From the NCBI GenBank assembly GCA_027486035.1, contig JAIXPX010000012.1, forward strand, positions 1 to 64,000: 64,000 nt of DNA, written 5' to 3'. Positions 27,356 to 34,860 of the stretch are shown piece after piece (within the stretch, counting starts at the first letter, position 1; each line of letters opens with the position of its first letter). Below the pieces are notes generated by a model that was not told the origin of the DNA, made no database searches, and saw only the letters and a program-made list of their open reading frames with translations. The translations under genes were made by a program, and so were the position numbers. Origin of the DNA: Erythrobacteraceae bacterium (GTDB lineage Bacteria > Pseudomonadota > Alphaproteobacteria > Sphingomonadales > Sphingomonadaceae).

Positions 27356-27840
27356 CAGGTCACTGCAATGGCGCGCACGCGGCTGGCGGCTGCGTCCTTG
27401 CCGATCGTCACCGTCAGAACACCATGACGATAAAGCGCCTCGATCCGTTCGGGATCGATATCCTGCGGCAGGCTGAAGCCGCGCCGCAATGCGCCGTAGC
27501 TGCGCTCGTTCATCAGGCAGTCGCCGGAGTGCTCCTCCGATTGCGCGCGCTTTTCGGCGGCGACCGTCAGAACGCCGCCCGCCAATTCGACCGTGATATC
27601 CTCGCGCTCAAGGCCCGGCAGTTCGATCGCCAGCTCGTAATGATGCGGCTTCTCGATCAGCGCCGCCGGAGGGGCGAGCATGGCCCCGTCGTGCGTCGGC
27701 TTCACGCAGGCGATCCGACCGGGCAGAGCGAGATCCTCGAACAGCTGATCGATCTCCTCGCACAGCGTCGCAAAGCCCGCGGCTGGCCCATGTTCGTCCG
27801 CAGTCCGGACGGGCCTCATGGCTGGGGGTTGCCTGTTCAT
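27355..27840 (-). CDS. Hsp20/alpha-crystallin small heat-shock protein
   Basis: This 161-residue small heat-shock chaperone holds unfolding proteins in solution. The alpha-crystallin domain spans about residues 58-155. It begins with ALIEKPHHYELAIELPGLEREDITVEL and continues through ERSYGALRRGFSLPQDIDPERIEALYRHGVLTVTIGK, which contains the G-V-L motif. The short C-terminal tail does not show a clear IXI motif. AGGAG is 6 bases upstream of the ATG and can pair in a small hairpin (27847-27860). It heads the hsp20, 75-residue, usp operon. Confidence 0.92.
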   Translation of the reverse strand: MNRQPPAMRPVRTADEHGPAAGFATLCEEIDQLFEDLALPGRIACVKPTHDGAMLAPPAALIEKPHHYELAIELPGLEREDITVELAGGVLTVAAEKRAQSEEHSGDCLMNERSYGALRRGFSLPQDIDPERIEALYRHGVLTVTIGKDAAASRVRAIAVT

Positions 27841-27846
27841 TCATTG

Positions 27847-27860
27847 CTCCTTTCAAGAAG
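27847..27860 (-). promoter_or_regulatory. Candidate ribosome-binding-site hairpin (RNA thermometer-like) of hsp20
   Basis: On the minus strand the mRNA reads CUUCU-UGAA-AGGAG just before the start codon. CUUCU can pair with the Shine-Dalgarno AGGAG (one G-U pair), leaving a four-base loop. Alphaproteobacterial small heat-shock genes are often controlled by such melting elements (ROSE type), but this is only a short local hairpin and the longer ROSE fold was not demonstrated. Confidence 0.35.
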
Positions 27861-27958
27861 TGTGCCGCCAATCCCGCAGCCCCTCCTGCATGCGACACCA
27901 TCGCAGGTTAGGCGCACTCCTCCTGCACGGGCATCGGTAAACCTACGGAAATGCCGGG

Positions 27959-29326
27959 TCAGAAGCGGAACGGCAGGCGGATGTTGAACGACATGTCCGG
28001 GCTGTCGTCGGTCAGGCCGATCCCGACATTGGTCACCAGCGCCAGCCGCGGCCCGAGCGAGAAGGTCGCGCCCAGATTGACGATCCCGACATTGGCCTGG
28101 CTGCCTGCCACGACCCTTTCGCTCAGCCCTTCCGGGGTCAGGCGCGTGCGGTTCACGATCCGCTGGCTGTAGGACATGGCGATGGATGACTTGTCGTTGA
28201 GCGCGAAGGCCAGCCCGGCGCCGAACTGCCAGGCATCGCCGATCGCGACCCGGCCGGGGACATCGCCTTCGTTCTCATCGATATCGGCGAAATCGCGCGC
28301 GAAATTGTGGAAGTAGGTGAAGTTGCCGAACACCACCATCGGATCGAGCGTCTTGAGCACCGCCACACCCAGCGAGCCGCCATAGACCCCGGTACCGGTG
28401 GCAAGGCTGCGCGGCACCTGAAGATTGCCTTCGCTGCCTTCGACCTCGACGAATTCGACGCCGAAGGGATGGCGCCCAGTCGGGAACTTGACCCGCGCAC
28501 TCACCACCACATCGGGCCGGCCGGCGGTTTCGGCGAACAGGCGGTAACTCGCGCCGAGGCTGGCATCGCCAGGGCCTGCATCGCGCACGGTCTTTTCCAC
28601 CAGCGCCGAAGCCGATCCCCCCGCCCCGCCGGATCGGAAATTGGTCGCCCGGTAAAGCAGCGGCAGGTTGGCGTCGACGAACAGCCTGTCGCTGACCCCG
28701 TAACGCACCGTCGGATCGAGGGTGAAGACGTCCGAATTGATCTGATCGATGCTGATCGTGCCGAGGAAGATCGCATCGAGCGCCAGAAACCCGTTGAGCG
28801 AGATCCGCGCATTATCGAAATGCGAATAGCCGATTCCGAGATCGAAGCCAAAGCGGTTGCCGAAGCGGCCCTGCTGTTCCTGGGCGATCTCGACCACCGC
28901 ATCGGTTGGCGCAGGCGCGCGGCGTTCCGGCGCCGCGCCGCCAGCCGGAGGCGTTTCCTCCTGCGGGGCAAGGACAAAGCGGCGCGCCTGATCCTGCTGG
29001 CGGAAGAAGGCGAGCGAGGGATCGTCCGGGATCGCCAGCGGCTGCGGCGCAACATAGGCCCCGCGCAAGGTCGCCGCTTCGTTTGCCGGGATCGTGGCGA
29101 GCGGTACGGCTGCGGCCTGCTCGATCAGGGCAAGGCGCGCTTCCAGTTCCGCCAGCCTGCGGCGGTACTCGGTCTCGCGCTGCGCCAGTTCCTCGACCTG
29201 CTGGCGCAATAGCGGTGCGTCATCGGGCGGGGGCGCGGTGTCCTGCGCGCGGGCCGCCGATGGCGACAGGGCAAGCACTGTGGCAACGGCGATCATCGCA
29301 GTGGCCGGATAGCGAGTAAGCATCAT
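27959..29326 (-). CDS. FapF-like outer-membrane amyloid export porin
   Basis: This 455-residue protein has a signal peptide (cleavage after SAARA near residue 27), a coiled-coil segment (LLRQQVEELAQRETEYRRRL...LIEQ, about 39-70), a Pro-rich linker, and a beta-barrel domain (about 155-455) of alternating strands that ends in the terminal-phenylalanine outer-membrane signature (IRLPFRF). An N-terminal coiled coil followed by a barrel is the layout of Pseudomonas FapF, the trimeric pore that secretes the amyloid subunits FapB and FapC. Position at the 3' end of a fap-ordered operon supports this. The ATG at 29326 follows GGGAGA. A generic alpha-amylase-type or long-chain porin function is less likely. 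Confidence 0.8.
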   Translation of the reverse strand: MMLTRYPATAMIAVATVLALSPSAARAQDTAPPPDDAPLLRQQVEELAQRETEYRRRLAELEARLALIEQAAAVPLATIPANEAATLRGAYVAPQPLAIPDDPSLAFFRQQDQARRFVLAPQEETPPAGGAAPERRAPAPTDAVVEIAQEQQGRFGNRFGFDLGIGYSHFDNARISLNGFLALDAIFLGTISIDQINSDVFTLDPTVRYGVSDRLFVDANLPLLYRATNFRSGGAGGSASALVEKTVRDAGPGDASLGASYRLFAETAGRPDVVVSARVKFPTGRHPFGVEFVEVEGSEGNLQVPRSLATGTGVYGGSLGVAVLKTLDPMVVFGNFTYFHNFARDFADIDENEGDVPGRVAIGDAWQFGAGLAFALNDKSSIAMSYSQRIVNRTRLTPEGLSERVVAGSQANVGIVNLGATFSLGPRLALVTNVGIGLTDDSPDMSFNIRLPFRF

Positions 29327-29343
29327 GGCACGTCTCCCAATGG

Positions 29344-29934
29344 TCAGGGGTTGAGCAGCTTCCACAAGGTGGCAGGGTCCGGCACGCCGGTTTCGGTCAG
29401 GCCGACGCTGCGCTGGAAATCGCGAAAGGCCTGACGCAGGGCTGGCGGAAAGGTCCCGTCCTCGGGCCCGGCGTAGAGCCCGCGGATGCGCAGCGCCGCC
29501 TGGGCGCGGCGCAGGATCGTTTCGTAAACAAGGGCGCGGTTCTCTCCGTCGCCGACTTCGAGCAGGGGCGAAAAGCGGGCGAGGCGGAAAGGCCTCAGCC
29601 CGCCGACCATGCGCTGGGTCACTCCCACCAGCCGCTCTTCGGGGTGCTGGGCGCAATGATTGCCCACGATCATGTCGAGCGCGGCGGCATTGTGCCACGG
29701 GGTCAGATCGAAGGTATCGGGCTCATAGAGGTTGGCTGCCGTCAGATAGCCTTCGATGAAGCCGATCATGCGCTGATACTCCGGCGAGGCGGTGTCGGCC
29801 CGGGCGGCGGTGAAGCGGGCGCAGGTCAGCATTCCGGCCCCCTCGACCGCGAACTGGCGCGAGACATCCTGCGCCTTGGCCGGGGCAAGCGGGGCGGCGG
29901 CCAGCGCGATCAGCGCAAAGATGTGCGGTTTCAT
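29344..29934 (-). CDS. Exported peptidoglycan-binding-domain protein inserted between fapE-like and fapF-like genes
   Basis: This 196-residue protein has a signal peptide (MKPHIFALIALAAAPLAPAKA). The N-terminal half has two cysteines that could form a disulfide (MLTCARFTAARAD and NHCAQHP). Residues about 145-196 match a peptidoglycan-binding type 1 domain (LYAGPEDGTFPPALRQAFRDFQRSVGLTETGVPDPATL). The canonical fap operon has no gene here. It may anchor the secretion machinery or porin to the cell wall. I chose the ATG at 29934 over the upstream TTG because GGGGGA lies 7 bases before it. The spacing of 17 bp to fapF and 29 bp to fapE fits one operon. Confidence 0.7.
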   Translation of the reverse strand: MKPHIFALIALAAAPLAPAKAQDVSRQFAVEGAGMLTCARFTAARADTASPEYQRMIGFIEGYLTAANLYEPDTFDLTPWHNAAALDMIVGNHCAQHPEERLVGVTQRMVGGLRPFRLARFSPLLEVGDGENRALVYETILRRAQAALRIRGLYAGPEDGTFPPALRQAFRDFQRSVGLTETGVPDPATLWKLLNP

Positions 29935-29963
29935 GTTTCTATCCCCCAATCTGTTGTGCTTCC

Positions 29964-30800
29964 TCAGAAGCCGTGTCCCTTCATCGCGCTGAGCGCCTCC
30001 TGCACCCGCACCACCTGCTGGTTCTGCAGCGCATCGACGCCGAAGATCACCGAGGCGCGGTTCTCGATCATGTTGCTGTCGCTGTTGAGGATGGTCTGCT
30101 GAAGCAGCTGGCCGATATCGCCGCCCGCCAGCTGGCTGGCGCTGTCCCGGCCGCCATTGCCGGTCATCACGATCCCGATCTGGTTATCGGCCATCCGGAA
30201 GTGCAGCGTGTCGCCATCGGCAAAGGCGATGTCGGCCGGGCCATCGGCCGGGCTCAGCCCGCCCGCGGACAAGGCGGGGATCGCCGAGGACGGCACGATC
30301 ATCATCTGCATCCCATTGAGCGCGCGGTTATCTGCCCCGGCGATGACATGGGCCTGCGCCGCGCCCGAAAAGTCATCGAGCCCGCCGATCCCCAGCGTGT
30401 CCTGCGGCGGGATATAGGGCACGTAGCCTTCGTGCATGTCGGTCACGTCCATCGCCGGATCGCCCTCGCGCGCCCAGCCGATCATCAGCTGGGGGACAGG
30501 TGCCCCGCCCTCGCCGCGCGGTAGGAAATCGACACTGAATACCAGCCGGGCCAGCGTGGTGACGCCGCTTGCGTCCTGCCAGCTGGTCAGCATCGTGATC
30601 CCGAAGAACGAGACCGATTGCGGGGTGACAAATTTGCCGCGCAGATCCGCCAGCTCGTCATCGCCGACCGGCTGCGCGCCCCCGAGCGCCGAAAGATCGG
30701 GGGGTGATGCGATCACAGGCATGGCACCGCCCGTGGCAATCACCAAAGCGATGGCAGCGGTTCGGGCGAGCCGTTGGCGGATTGTGCGAACAGCGGACAT
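29964..30800 (-). CDS. FapE-position exported protein
   Basis: This is a 278-residue exported protein (signal peptide about residues 1-32). A DDELADLRGKF motif occurs near residues 46-56, resembling the pre-cleavage region of leader peptides processed by C39-type peptidases, such as the partner gene upstream. The rest is beta-rich, with many small residues and a C-terminal amphipathic segment with QNQQVVRVQEALSAM. No cysteine is present. By position it corresponds to fapE, but I cannot show sequence homology. AAGGAG lies 7 bases before the ATG, and the gap to the C39 gene is 12 bp. Confidence 0.65.
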   Translation of the reverse strand: MSAVRTIRQRLARTAAIALVIATGGAMPVIASPPDLSALGGAQPVGDDELADLRGKFVTPQSVSFFGITMLTSWQDASGVTTLARLVFSVDFLPRGEGGAPVPQLMIGWAREGDPAMDVTDMHEGYVPYIPPQDTLGIGGLDDFSGAAQAHVIAGADNRALNGMQMMIVPSSAIPALSAGGLSPADGPADIAFADGDTLHFRMADNQIGIVMTGNGGRDSASQLAGGDIGQLLQQTILNSDSNMIENRASVIFGVDALQNQQVVRVQEALSAMKGHGF

Positions 30801-30812
30801 TGCTTCACTCCT

Positions 30813-31556
30813 TCAAAAGGCAATGCGCGGGCCGAAGCCGAATTCGGCCAGTTCTGCGCCGGGCATTGTCGCGGTAAGCTCAAGCAGGCGCCGGGCCGAA
30901 AGCGGCTCGGGCGGGTCGAGCAGGGGATTTTCGGTGATGTATCCTTCGCCCGAGACGACGAAGAGGATGCCGTTCCAGGAAGCCTCGAAGGCCGGGCGGT
31001 TCATGGTCAGATTGCCGAGCGCCGGATCGCCGATCGCAACCCTGTCGCCAAAGGTGCGGCGCACCACCACGAAATGCTTGTACCCGCGGATATCGAGCAG
31101 CGCGATCGCGGGGACGTTCAGCTTCTGGAGGGTCGGGTAATCGACCCGGTAACCCTCGGCCTGATAGCCGACGGACTGGGCATAGGTCTTCATGTCGAGC
31201 AGCGAGAAGCCCTTCTGCCGCACCACATCGGGGTCCGCGACCCGCAGCATGTTGACCAGCACCTGCTGTTCGGTGGTGGACCGGCCGAAGGCATAGTTGA
31301 AGATCGTCGCCAGCACCGCCGCGCCGCAGCTGAAATCGGTGCGCTGGCGCACCAGATTGTCGAACTTGCGGGCCTTCCAGCTGGCGAGAGTTACAGACAC
31401 AGTGGGCGCGGTGGTCGATACGGCGCCGAGCCAGAGAGGGGTTGCCGAGCCTTCGGGCACGCTGGTGCAGCCGCTGCTGGCGAGCCCGGCTGCAAGCAGC
31501 GCCGCAAGCACGCCGGGTCGGCTCTGCTGCCGCCGCATTCCCTCGGGCTGTCCCAT
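30813..31556 (-). CDS. FapD-like C39-family cysteine peptidase
   Basis: This 247-residue exported peptidase has a lipoprotein-like signal ending ASSGC (Cys30). The papain-like C39 core contains C77 in QRTDFSCGAAVLATIF, H161 in GYKHFVVV and D177 in AIGDPALGN, giving a complete catalytic triad. Pseudomonas FapD is a C39-type peptidase in the fap operon, probably acting on Fap proteins. I chose the ATG at 31556 because AGGAGGAGAGG lies just upstream. The position between the fapC-like and fapE-like genes matches the known gene order. Confidence 0.82.
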   Translation of the reverse strand: MGQPEGMRRQQSRPGVLAALLAAGLASSGCTSVPEGSATPLWLGAVSTTAPTVSVTLASWKARKFDNLVRQRTDFSCGAAVLATIFNYAFGRSTTEQQVLVNMLRVADPDVVRQKGFSLLDMKTYAQSVGYQAEGYRVDYPTLQKLNVPAIALLDIRGYKHFVVVRRTFGDRVAIGDPALGNLTMNRPAFEASWNGILFVVSGEGYITENPLLDPPEPLSARRLLELTATMPGAELAEFGFGPRIAF

Positions 31557-31596
31557 CTGCCTCTCCTCCTGCTTGTGATGGGCCCCCGGGTGATCG

Positions 31597-31621
31597 GGGG
31601 AAGGGCACAAGGCCCTTCCCC
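31597..31621 (-). terminator. Perfect stem-loop between fapC-like and fapD-like genes
   Basis: GGGGAAGGGC (31597-31606) and GCCCTTCCCC (31612-31621) form a 10-bp perfect stem with a 5-base loop, in the 164-bp gap after the major subunit gene. No U-tract follows on the minus strand, so it is more likely a partial attenuator or 3'-stabiliser. Confidence 0.6.
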
Positions 31622-31628
31622 GTCACGA

Positions 31629-31663
31629 CCGGCAGTTCCGATTTGGGGGCATGAAACTGCCGG
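31629..31663 (-). promoter_or_regulatory. Second stem-loop in the fapC-fapD gap
   Basis: CCGGCAGTT (31629-31637) and AACTGCCGG (31655-31663) form a 9-bp perfect stem with a 17-base loop, adjacent to the first hairpin. Two consecutive strong hairpins downstream of a subunit gene resemble mRNA-stabilising or attenuating elements. Confidence 0.5.
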
Positions 31664-31720
31664 CTCTCTCCCGCCCTCGGGTCGCCAGAGGCGGAAAAGT
31701 CATGCCACGGGGCGAACCGA

Positions 31721-32761
31721 TCAGCTCGGGTCGCCGCCACCGCCGGTGCCGCCGCCATTGTCCGGGGTGGTCCCGGCCGAGGAAGCGATTGTAAGGGCAT
31801 TCATCTGCTGATTGCCCGCACCTGCCGCGAAGTTGACCCCGACATTGCCCGAGGTGCCATCGATCACGAGACCGCTGACGACGTTCTGGCTATCCTGCTG
31901 TTCGACGAAGCTGAGGGTCGAGGACTGGACCAATCCGGCATTGGCCTCGGCCAGGGTCGAATCGTTGGCCACCGCCAGGGTCATCAGGTTCGCCTGCTGG
32001 TTGAGGCTGCCCGCCGCGGCATTGACGCCGAGGTTGCCCGAACCGGCAATCGTCCCACCCAGCACCGTGTTGCGATCACGGAAGTTGTTGTCGTCTCCGC
32101 CATTCTCGGGATCATCGCCGTCGTTGATGAAGCCCGGGACCGCCGCCTGCTTCACACCCAGCAGCGATTGCAGCCCGGTGGTCGAGGCTTCGGACCAGCC
32201 GCCAACCGCATCCGGATCGGCATTGCTCGACGTGGCGAGCGTGGACGAATTCATCTGCATGTTGAAGTAACCGGCGGCGAGGTTGACCCCGGTGTTGCCC
32301 GAGGAATCGACGTCGAAGGTGTTCACCGTGTTGATGATCGGGGCGAAGTAACCGGCCCGGATGCGGGGTTCGAGCACGCCGTCGATCAGCACATCGTTGG
32401 GGTCACTTCCCGCTTCGCTCCAGCCCGGGCCGAACACGGGATCGACATAGCCGTTTTCCCCGTTCAGCTCGTTTTCTTCACGATAGGTGGCCGCGACGCC
32501 CTGCTGCAGCTGCTTGGCATCGGTGATCGCCACCGCCGAGCTGTCGACAGCGATCGACCCATCGAGCGTGACATCGCCGAAGATGCCGACAAGCTTCACG
32601 AAGGTTGCGTCGGTCTCGAGCCGGGTCTTGATCTCGTTTTCGTAGGTCAAGTCCACGTTGACATCGGCATCGAGCGAGGGGCCGTCGTGGCCGTTCTGCG
32701 CCATCGCCGGCATGGCGATGAACGCCGTGGCGGCGGTGGTTGCAAGCAAGAACTTCTTCAT
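31721..32761 (-). CDS. FapC-like major amyloid subunit
   Basis: This 346-residue exported protein has a signal peptide (MKKFLLATTAATAFIAMPAMAQ). Three imperfect repeats occur at about residues 155-176, 242-264 and 305-326, each of the form GNxGVNxAAGxxNxQxNxxTLA with conserved Asn, Gln and Gly. They are separated by long acidic, Asn/Asp-rich linkers. This is the repeat pattern of Fap functional amyloids. The C-terminus is Gly-rich (GGGTGGGGDPS), and I see no cysteine, so no C-terminal CxxC. GAAGGAG lies upstream. It is followed by two stem-loops before the C39 peptidase gene. The subunit should be secreted and form surface fibres. Confidence 0.82.
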   Translation of the reverse strand: MKKFLLATTAATAFIAMPAMAQNGHDGPSLDADVNVDLTYENEIKTRLETDATFVKLVGIFGDVTLDGSIAVDSSAVAITDAKQLQQGVAATYREENELNGENGYVDPVFGPGWSEAGSDPNDVLIDGVLEPRIRAGYFAPIINTVNTFDVDSSGNTGVNLAAGYFNMQMNSSTLATSSNADPDAVGGWSEASTTGLQSLLGVKQAAVPGFINDGDDPENGGDDNNFRDRNTVLGGTIAGSGNLGVNAAAGSLNQQANLMTLAVANDSTLAEANAGLVQSSTLSFVEQQDSQNVVSGLVIDGTSGNVGVNFAAGAGNQQMNALTIASSAGTTPDNGGGTGGGGDPS

Positions 32762-32782
32762 TTCAAGTCTCCTTCACGTCAC

Positions 32783-33406
32783 TCAGGGTTGCCCGCCGAC
32801 CGCAACGGTCAGCGAGAAGGTGTTGGCAGAGGAGTTCCTCTCGCCGCCGATCACGTTGGCCTGAAACAGCCCGCTGCCCTGGCCGAAGGCGTCGTCATCG
32901 ATGGCGATGGCGTCGTTCGGCCCGGTCGCGGCCTGTGCCGTGCCCCCGGATGGTTCGATGGGCGCGCGCGACTGCTCGAGGAGCAGGTCGGACAGCGCGC
33001 CAGCCGGTCCGATCGCCAGCGCCACCAGATTGGCGGACTGGTTCTGGGTTCCGGCGGTGATGTTGAGGCTGACGAGCCCGGCATTGCCGGCAAAGGCGCC
33101 TGCCGCGATGGTGATGCGATTGGCGGTGTCCTCGCTGCCGGTGCTGGACGAATGCTGGACGATGGCCCCCTCGGTCACCGCGACGTCGCCTTGCGCCACG
33201 AGGGCACTGGCCGCCTGCTGGTTGTGATTGCCCGCTGCGATGTTGATCGCCAGCCGCCCGGTGTGGCCCGCGCCCTCCCCGCTCGCCACGATCACCTGAT
33301 TGTCAGGGGCAACCGCGTCTTGTGCACAAAGGCTCGCCACTGGTCCTATCGGCCCGAAAGCCATAGTGAGGACGGCCAGCCAGCGGCGATGCTGCAAACC
33401 GATCAT
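32783..33406 (-). CDS. FapB-like minor amyloid subunit
   Basis: This 207-residue exported protein has a longer signal region (about residues 1-29, ending SLCAQDA). It has three repeats, RLAINIAAGNHNQQAASALVA (about 51-71), LVSLNITAGTQNQSANLVALA (about 111-131) and LFQANVIGGERNSSANTFSLT (about 180-200), matching the Asn/Gln/Gly pattern of the larger subunit. Length is near that of Pseudomonas FapB, the nucleator-like minor subunit. Its ATG overlaps the stop of the preceding gene (ATGA), indicating coupling. No mature-region cysteine is visible. Confidence 0.8.
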   Translation of the reverse strand: MIGLQHRRWLAVLTMAFGPIGPVASLCAQDAVAPDNQVIVASGEGAGHTGRLAINIAAGNHNQQAASALVAQGDVAVTEGAIVQHSSSTGSEDTANRITIAAGAFAGNAGLVSLNITAGTQNQSANLVALAIGPAGALSDLLLEQSRAPIEPSGGTAQAATGPNDAIAIDDDAFGQGSGLFQANVIGGERNSSANTFSLTVAVGGQP

Positions 33407-33888
33407 GGCTGGCCACCCCCGATCGCCGAGAGGCTTTCAAGCGCGACCGTCAGCGCGCCCATCGCCGAACCGATACCCGATCCGCCCGCGCCGGAGGCGG
33501 TTTGCGACACGATGAACTGGCCGAGGCCGCCCGCCACACCGCCCTGCCCGCCGGTCAGTTGCGGGTCGGCCCTGCCCAGCGGCTCCATCGCTGCGGGCAG
33601 CGATGCGGTGATGTTCGCCCCCTCGCTGGCGGTCAGCGGAGCAAGGCCGAGGCCGATGGTGTCAATGATCGCGCTGGTAGGCGCCGTGACCGCCGTATCG
33701 GTCTCGCCCGGAATATAGGTCGCGCCAATGCTGTGGTGCACGTCGCGGGAATAGATGATCTCGCCGTCTTCGACCGGTGCTGCAGCGGGCGGGTTCTGTT
33801 CCTGTGCCAGAACCGGCTGGGCCAGCCCGCCGGTCAGCGCCGTCAGCAGCACGACGCCGCGTCTTGCGGCTTTTCCGATATCGGACAT
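33403..33888 (-). CDS. FapA-position secreted protein, first gene of the amyloid operon
   Basis: This 161-residue exported protein has a signal peptide ending near LAQPVLAQ. The mature part is Gly/Ala/Thr-rich (for example GGQGGVAGGLGQFIVSQ and GAGGSGIGSAMGAL), with no family I recognise. Its size and first position correspond to FapA, the small periplasmic factor of fap operons, but homology is not demonstrated. I chose the ATG at 33888 because GGAGGG sits 3 bases upstream. It ends overlapping the FapB-like start. Confidence 0.65.
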   Translation of the reverse strand: MSDIGKAARRGVVLLTALTGGLAQPVLAQEQNPPAAAPVEDGEIIYSRDVHHSIGATYIPGETDTAVTAPTSAIIDTIGLGLAPLTASEGANITASLPAAMEPLGRADPQLTGGQGGVAGGLGQFIVSQTASGAGGSGIGSAMGALTVALESLSAIGGGQP

Positions 33889-34075
33889 GATCCCTCCTCG
33901 CACTGGCTGACCCCGAAAGGTCTGGCCCTGTCGTCATTGCCAGGATCGGATGATCCGGAATGACAAAGCGAATATGAGGGGGTTATGAAACGCAGCGTAT
34001 TCGTAAATATACTATTAAGGATGGACGATCTGACAGAAAATCACAATATAGTCACGCTTACCTAGCTGAAATTGA
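33889..34075. promoter_or_regulatory. AT-rich upstream region of the fap-like operon
   Basis: This gap lies between the LuxR regulator (minus) and the first fap-like gene (minus). It contains an AT-rich island at about 33990-34060 within GC-rich surroundings, the most likely position of the operon promoter and regulator binding. No clear box could be assigned by eye. Confidence 0.5.
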
Positions 34076-34657
34076 CTAAGCACATGCAATGTAAATTCGA
34101 CTTAATAGTTCTTCCCTATTGGTCACACCGATCTTCTGATGGCATTGCCGGATATGTGCCCGGATGGTGTGGATCGAATTTCTGCGGTTTTGCGCAATCG
34201 TCTGCGGGGCGAGACCCTGCATCAGATCGACCACGATCTGCGCCTCGCTGGGGGTGAGCGCGAACAGCGCCTGCAATTGGCCGATGCGCCCCAGGGCTGC
34301 CTGGCCCGGCAGGGCCATCACCAGGCAGACATGATCGGCATCGACGGCGGCGGCGCGGATGATCAGAGATGCCCCGCCCGCCAAAGGAGCCATGATCGCG
34401 CCTGCCGTGTCCTGTCCGCTCACCGCCAGCAGCCGCGAGGCCGCCTCTGACTGGCCAAGCTGGATTGCGGCGCATTCGAGCATTTGCGCGGCATTGCCGC
34501 CGGCATCGTCGAGCGCCTCGGCCGAACTTGTCAGCACCCGGCCCCGCCGATCGGCGATCACCCGCAGCTTGCCGTCGAGCCGCGCAAGGCAATCGAGCAA
34601 CGCGCCGACTTCAGGGCTCGACCACGGGTTTGGCCCGGCCACTGCGGCAGATGTCAT
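34076..34657 (-). CDS. LuxR-type transcriptional regulator upstream of the fap-like operon
   Basis: This 193-residue regulator has an N-terminal region of about 125 residues that is PAS-like but not assigned to a known family. The LuxR helix-turn-helix occupies about residues 130-190 (LTPSEAQIVVDLMQGLAPQTIAQNRRNSIHTIRAHIRQCHQKIGV). The ATG at 34657 is set by GGGAGGGG 5 bases upstream; longer in-frame starts lack this. It is in the same orientation as, and directly upstream of, the amyloid operon, and divergent from the hybrid kinase. It may therefore be a local regulator of amyloid production. Confidence 0.85.
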   Translation of the reverse strand: MTSAAVAGPNPWSSPEVGALLDCLARLDGKLRVIADRRGRVLTSSAEALDDAGGNAAQMLECAAIQLGQSEAASRLLAVSGQDTAGAIMAPLAGGASLIIRAAAVDADHVCLVMALPGQAALGRIGQLQALFALTPSEAQIVVDLMQGLAPQTIAQNRRNSIHTIRAHIRQCHQKIGVTNREELLSRIYIACA

Positions 34658-34860
34658 AGGATCCCCTCCCTGTTGCGTCATGCGCGGCGCTAAAGGATGA
34701 ATCACAGCGCGTGCCGACCCATGGGCAAGGGAAATGCCGGATCGCACGGCTGGATCGCCATTCGCAATTTCCCTGAGCCAGCCCGTTCACGCCCACCAGG
34801 CTCGCACCGGGACATTTACAGGATGCCAGCCACCGTCTTTGCTGCTAGCGCTACCATCTT

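Noticed and set aside
27959..33888. Curli (csg) amyloid operon
   Set aside because: There is no CsgG-type pore or curli-type repeat. The C39 peptidase, coiled-coil porin and GNxGVNxAAG repeats fit Fap instead.
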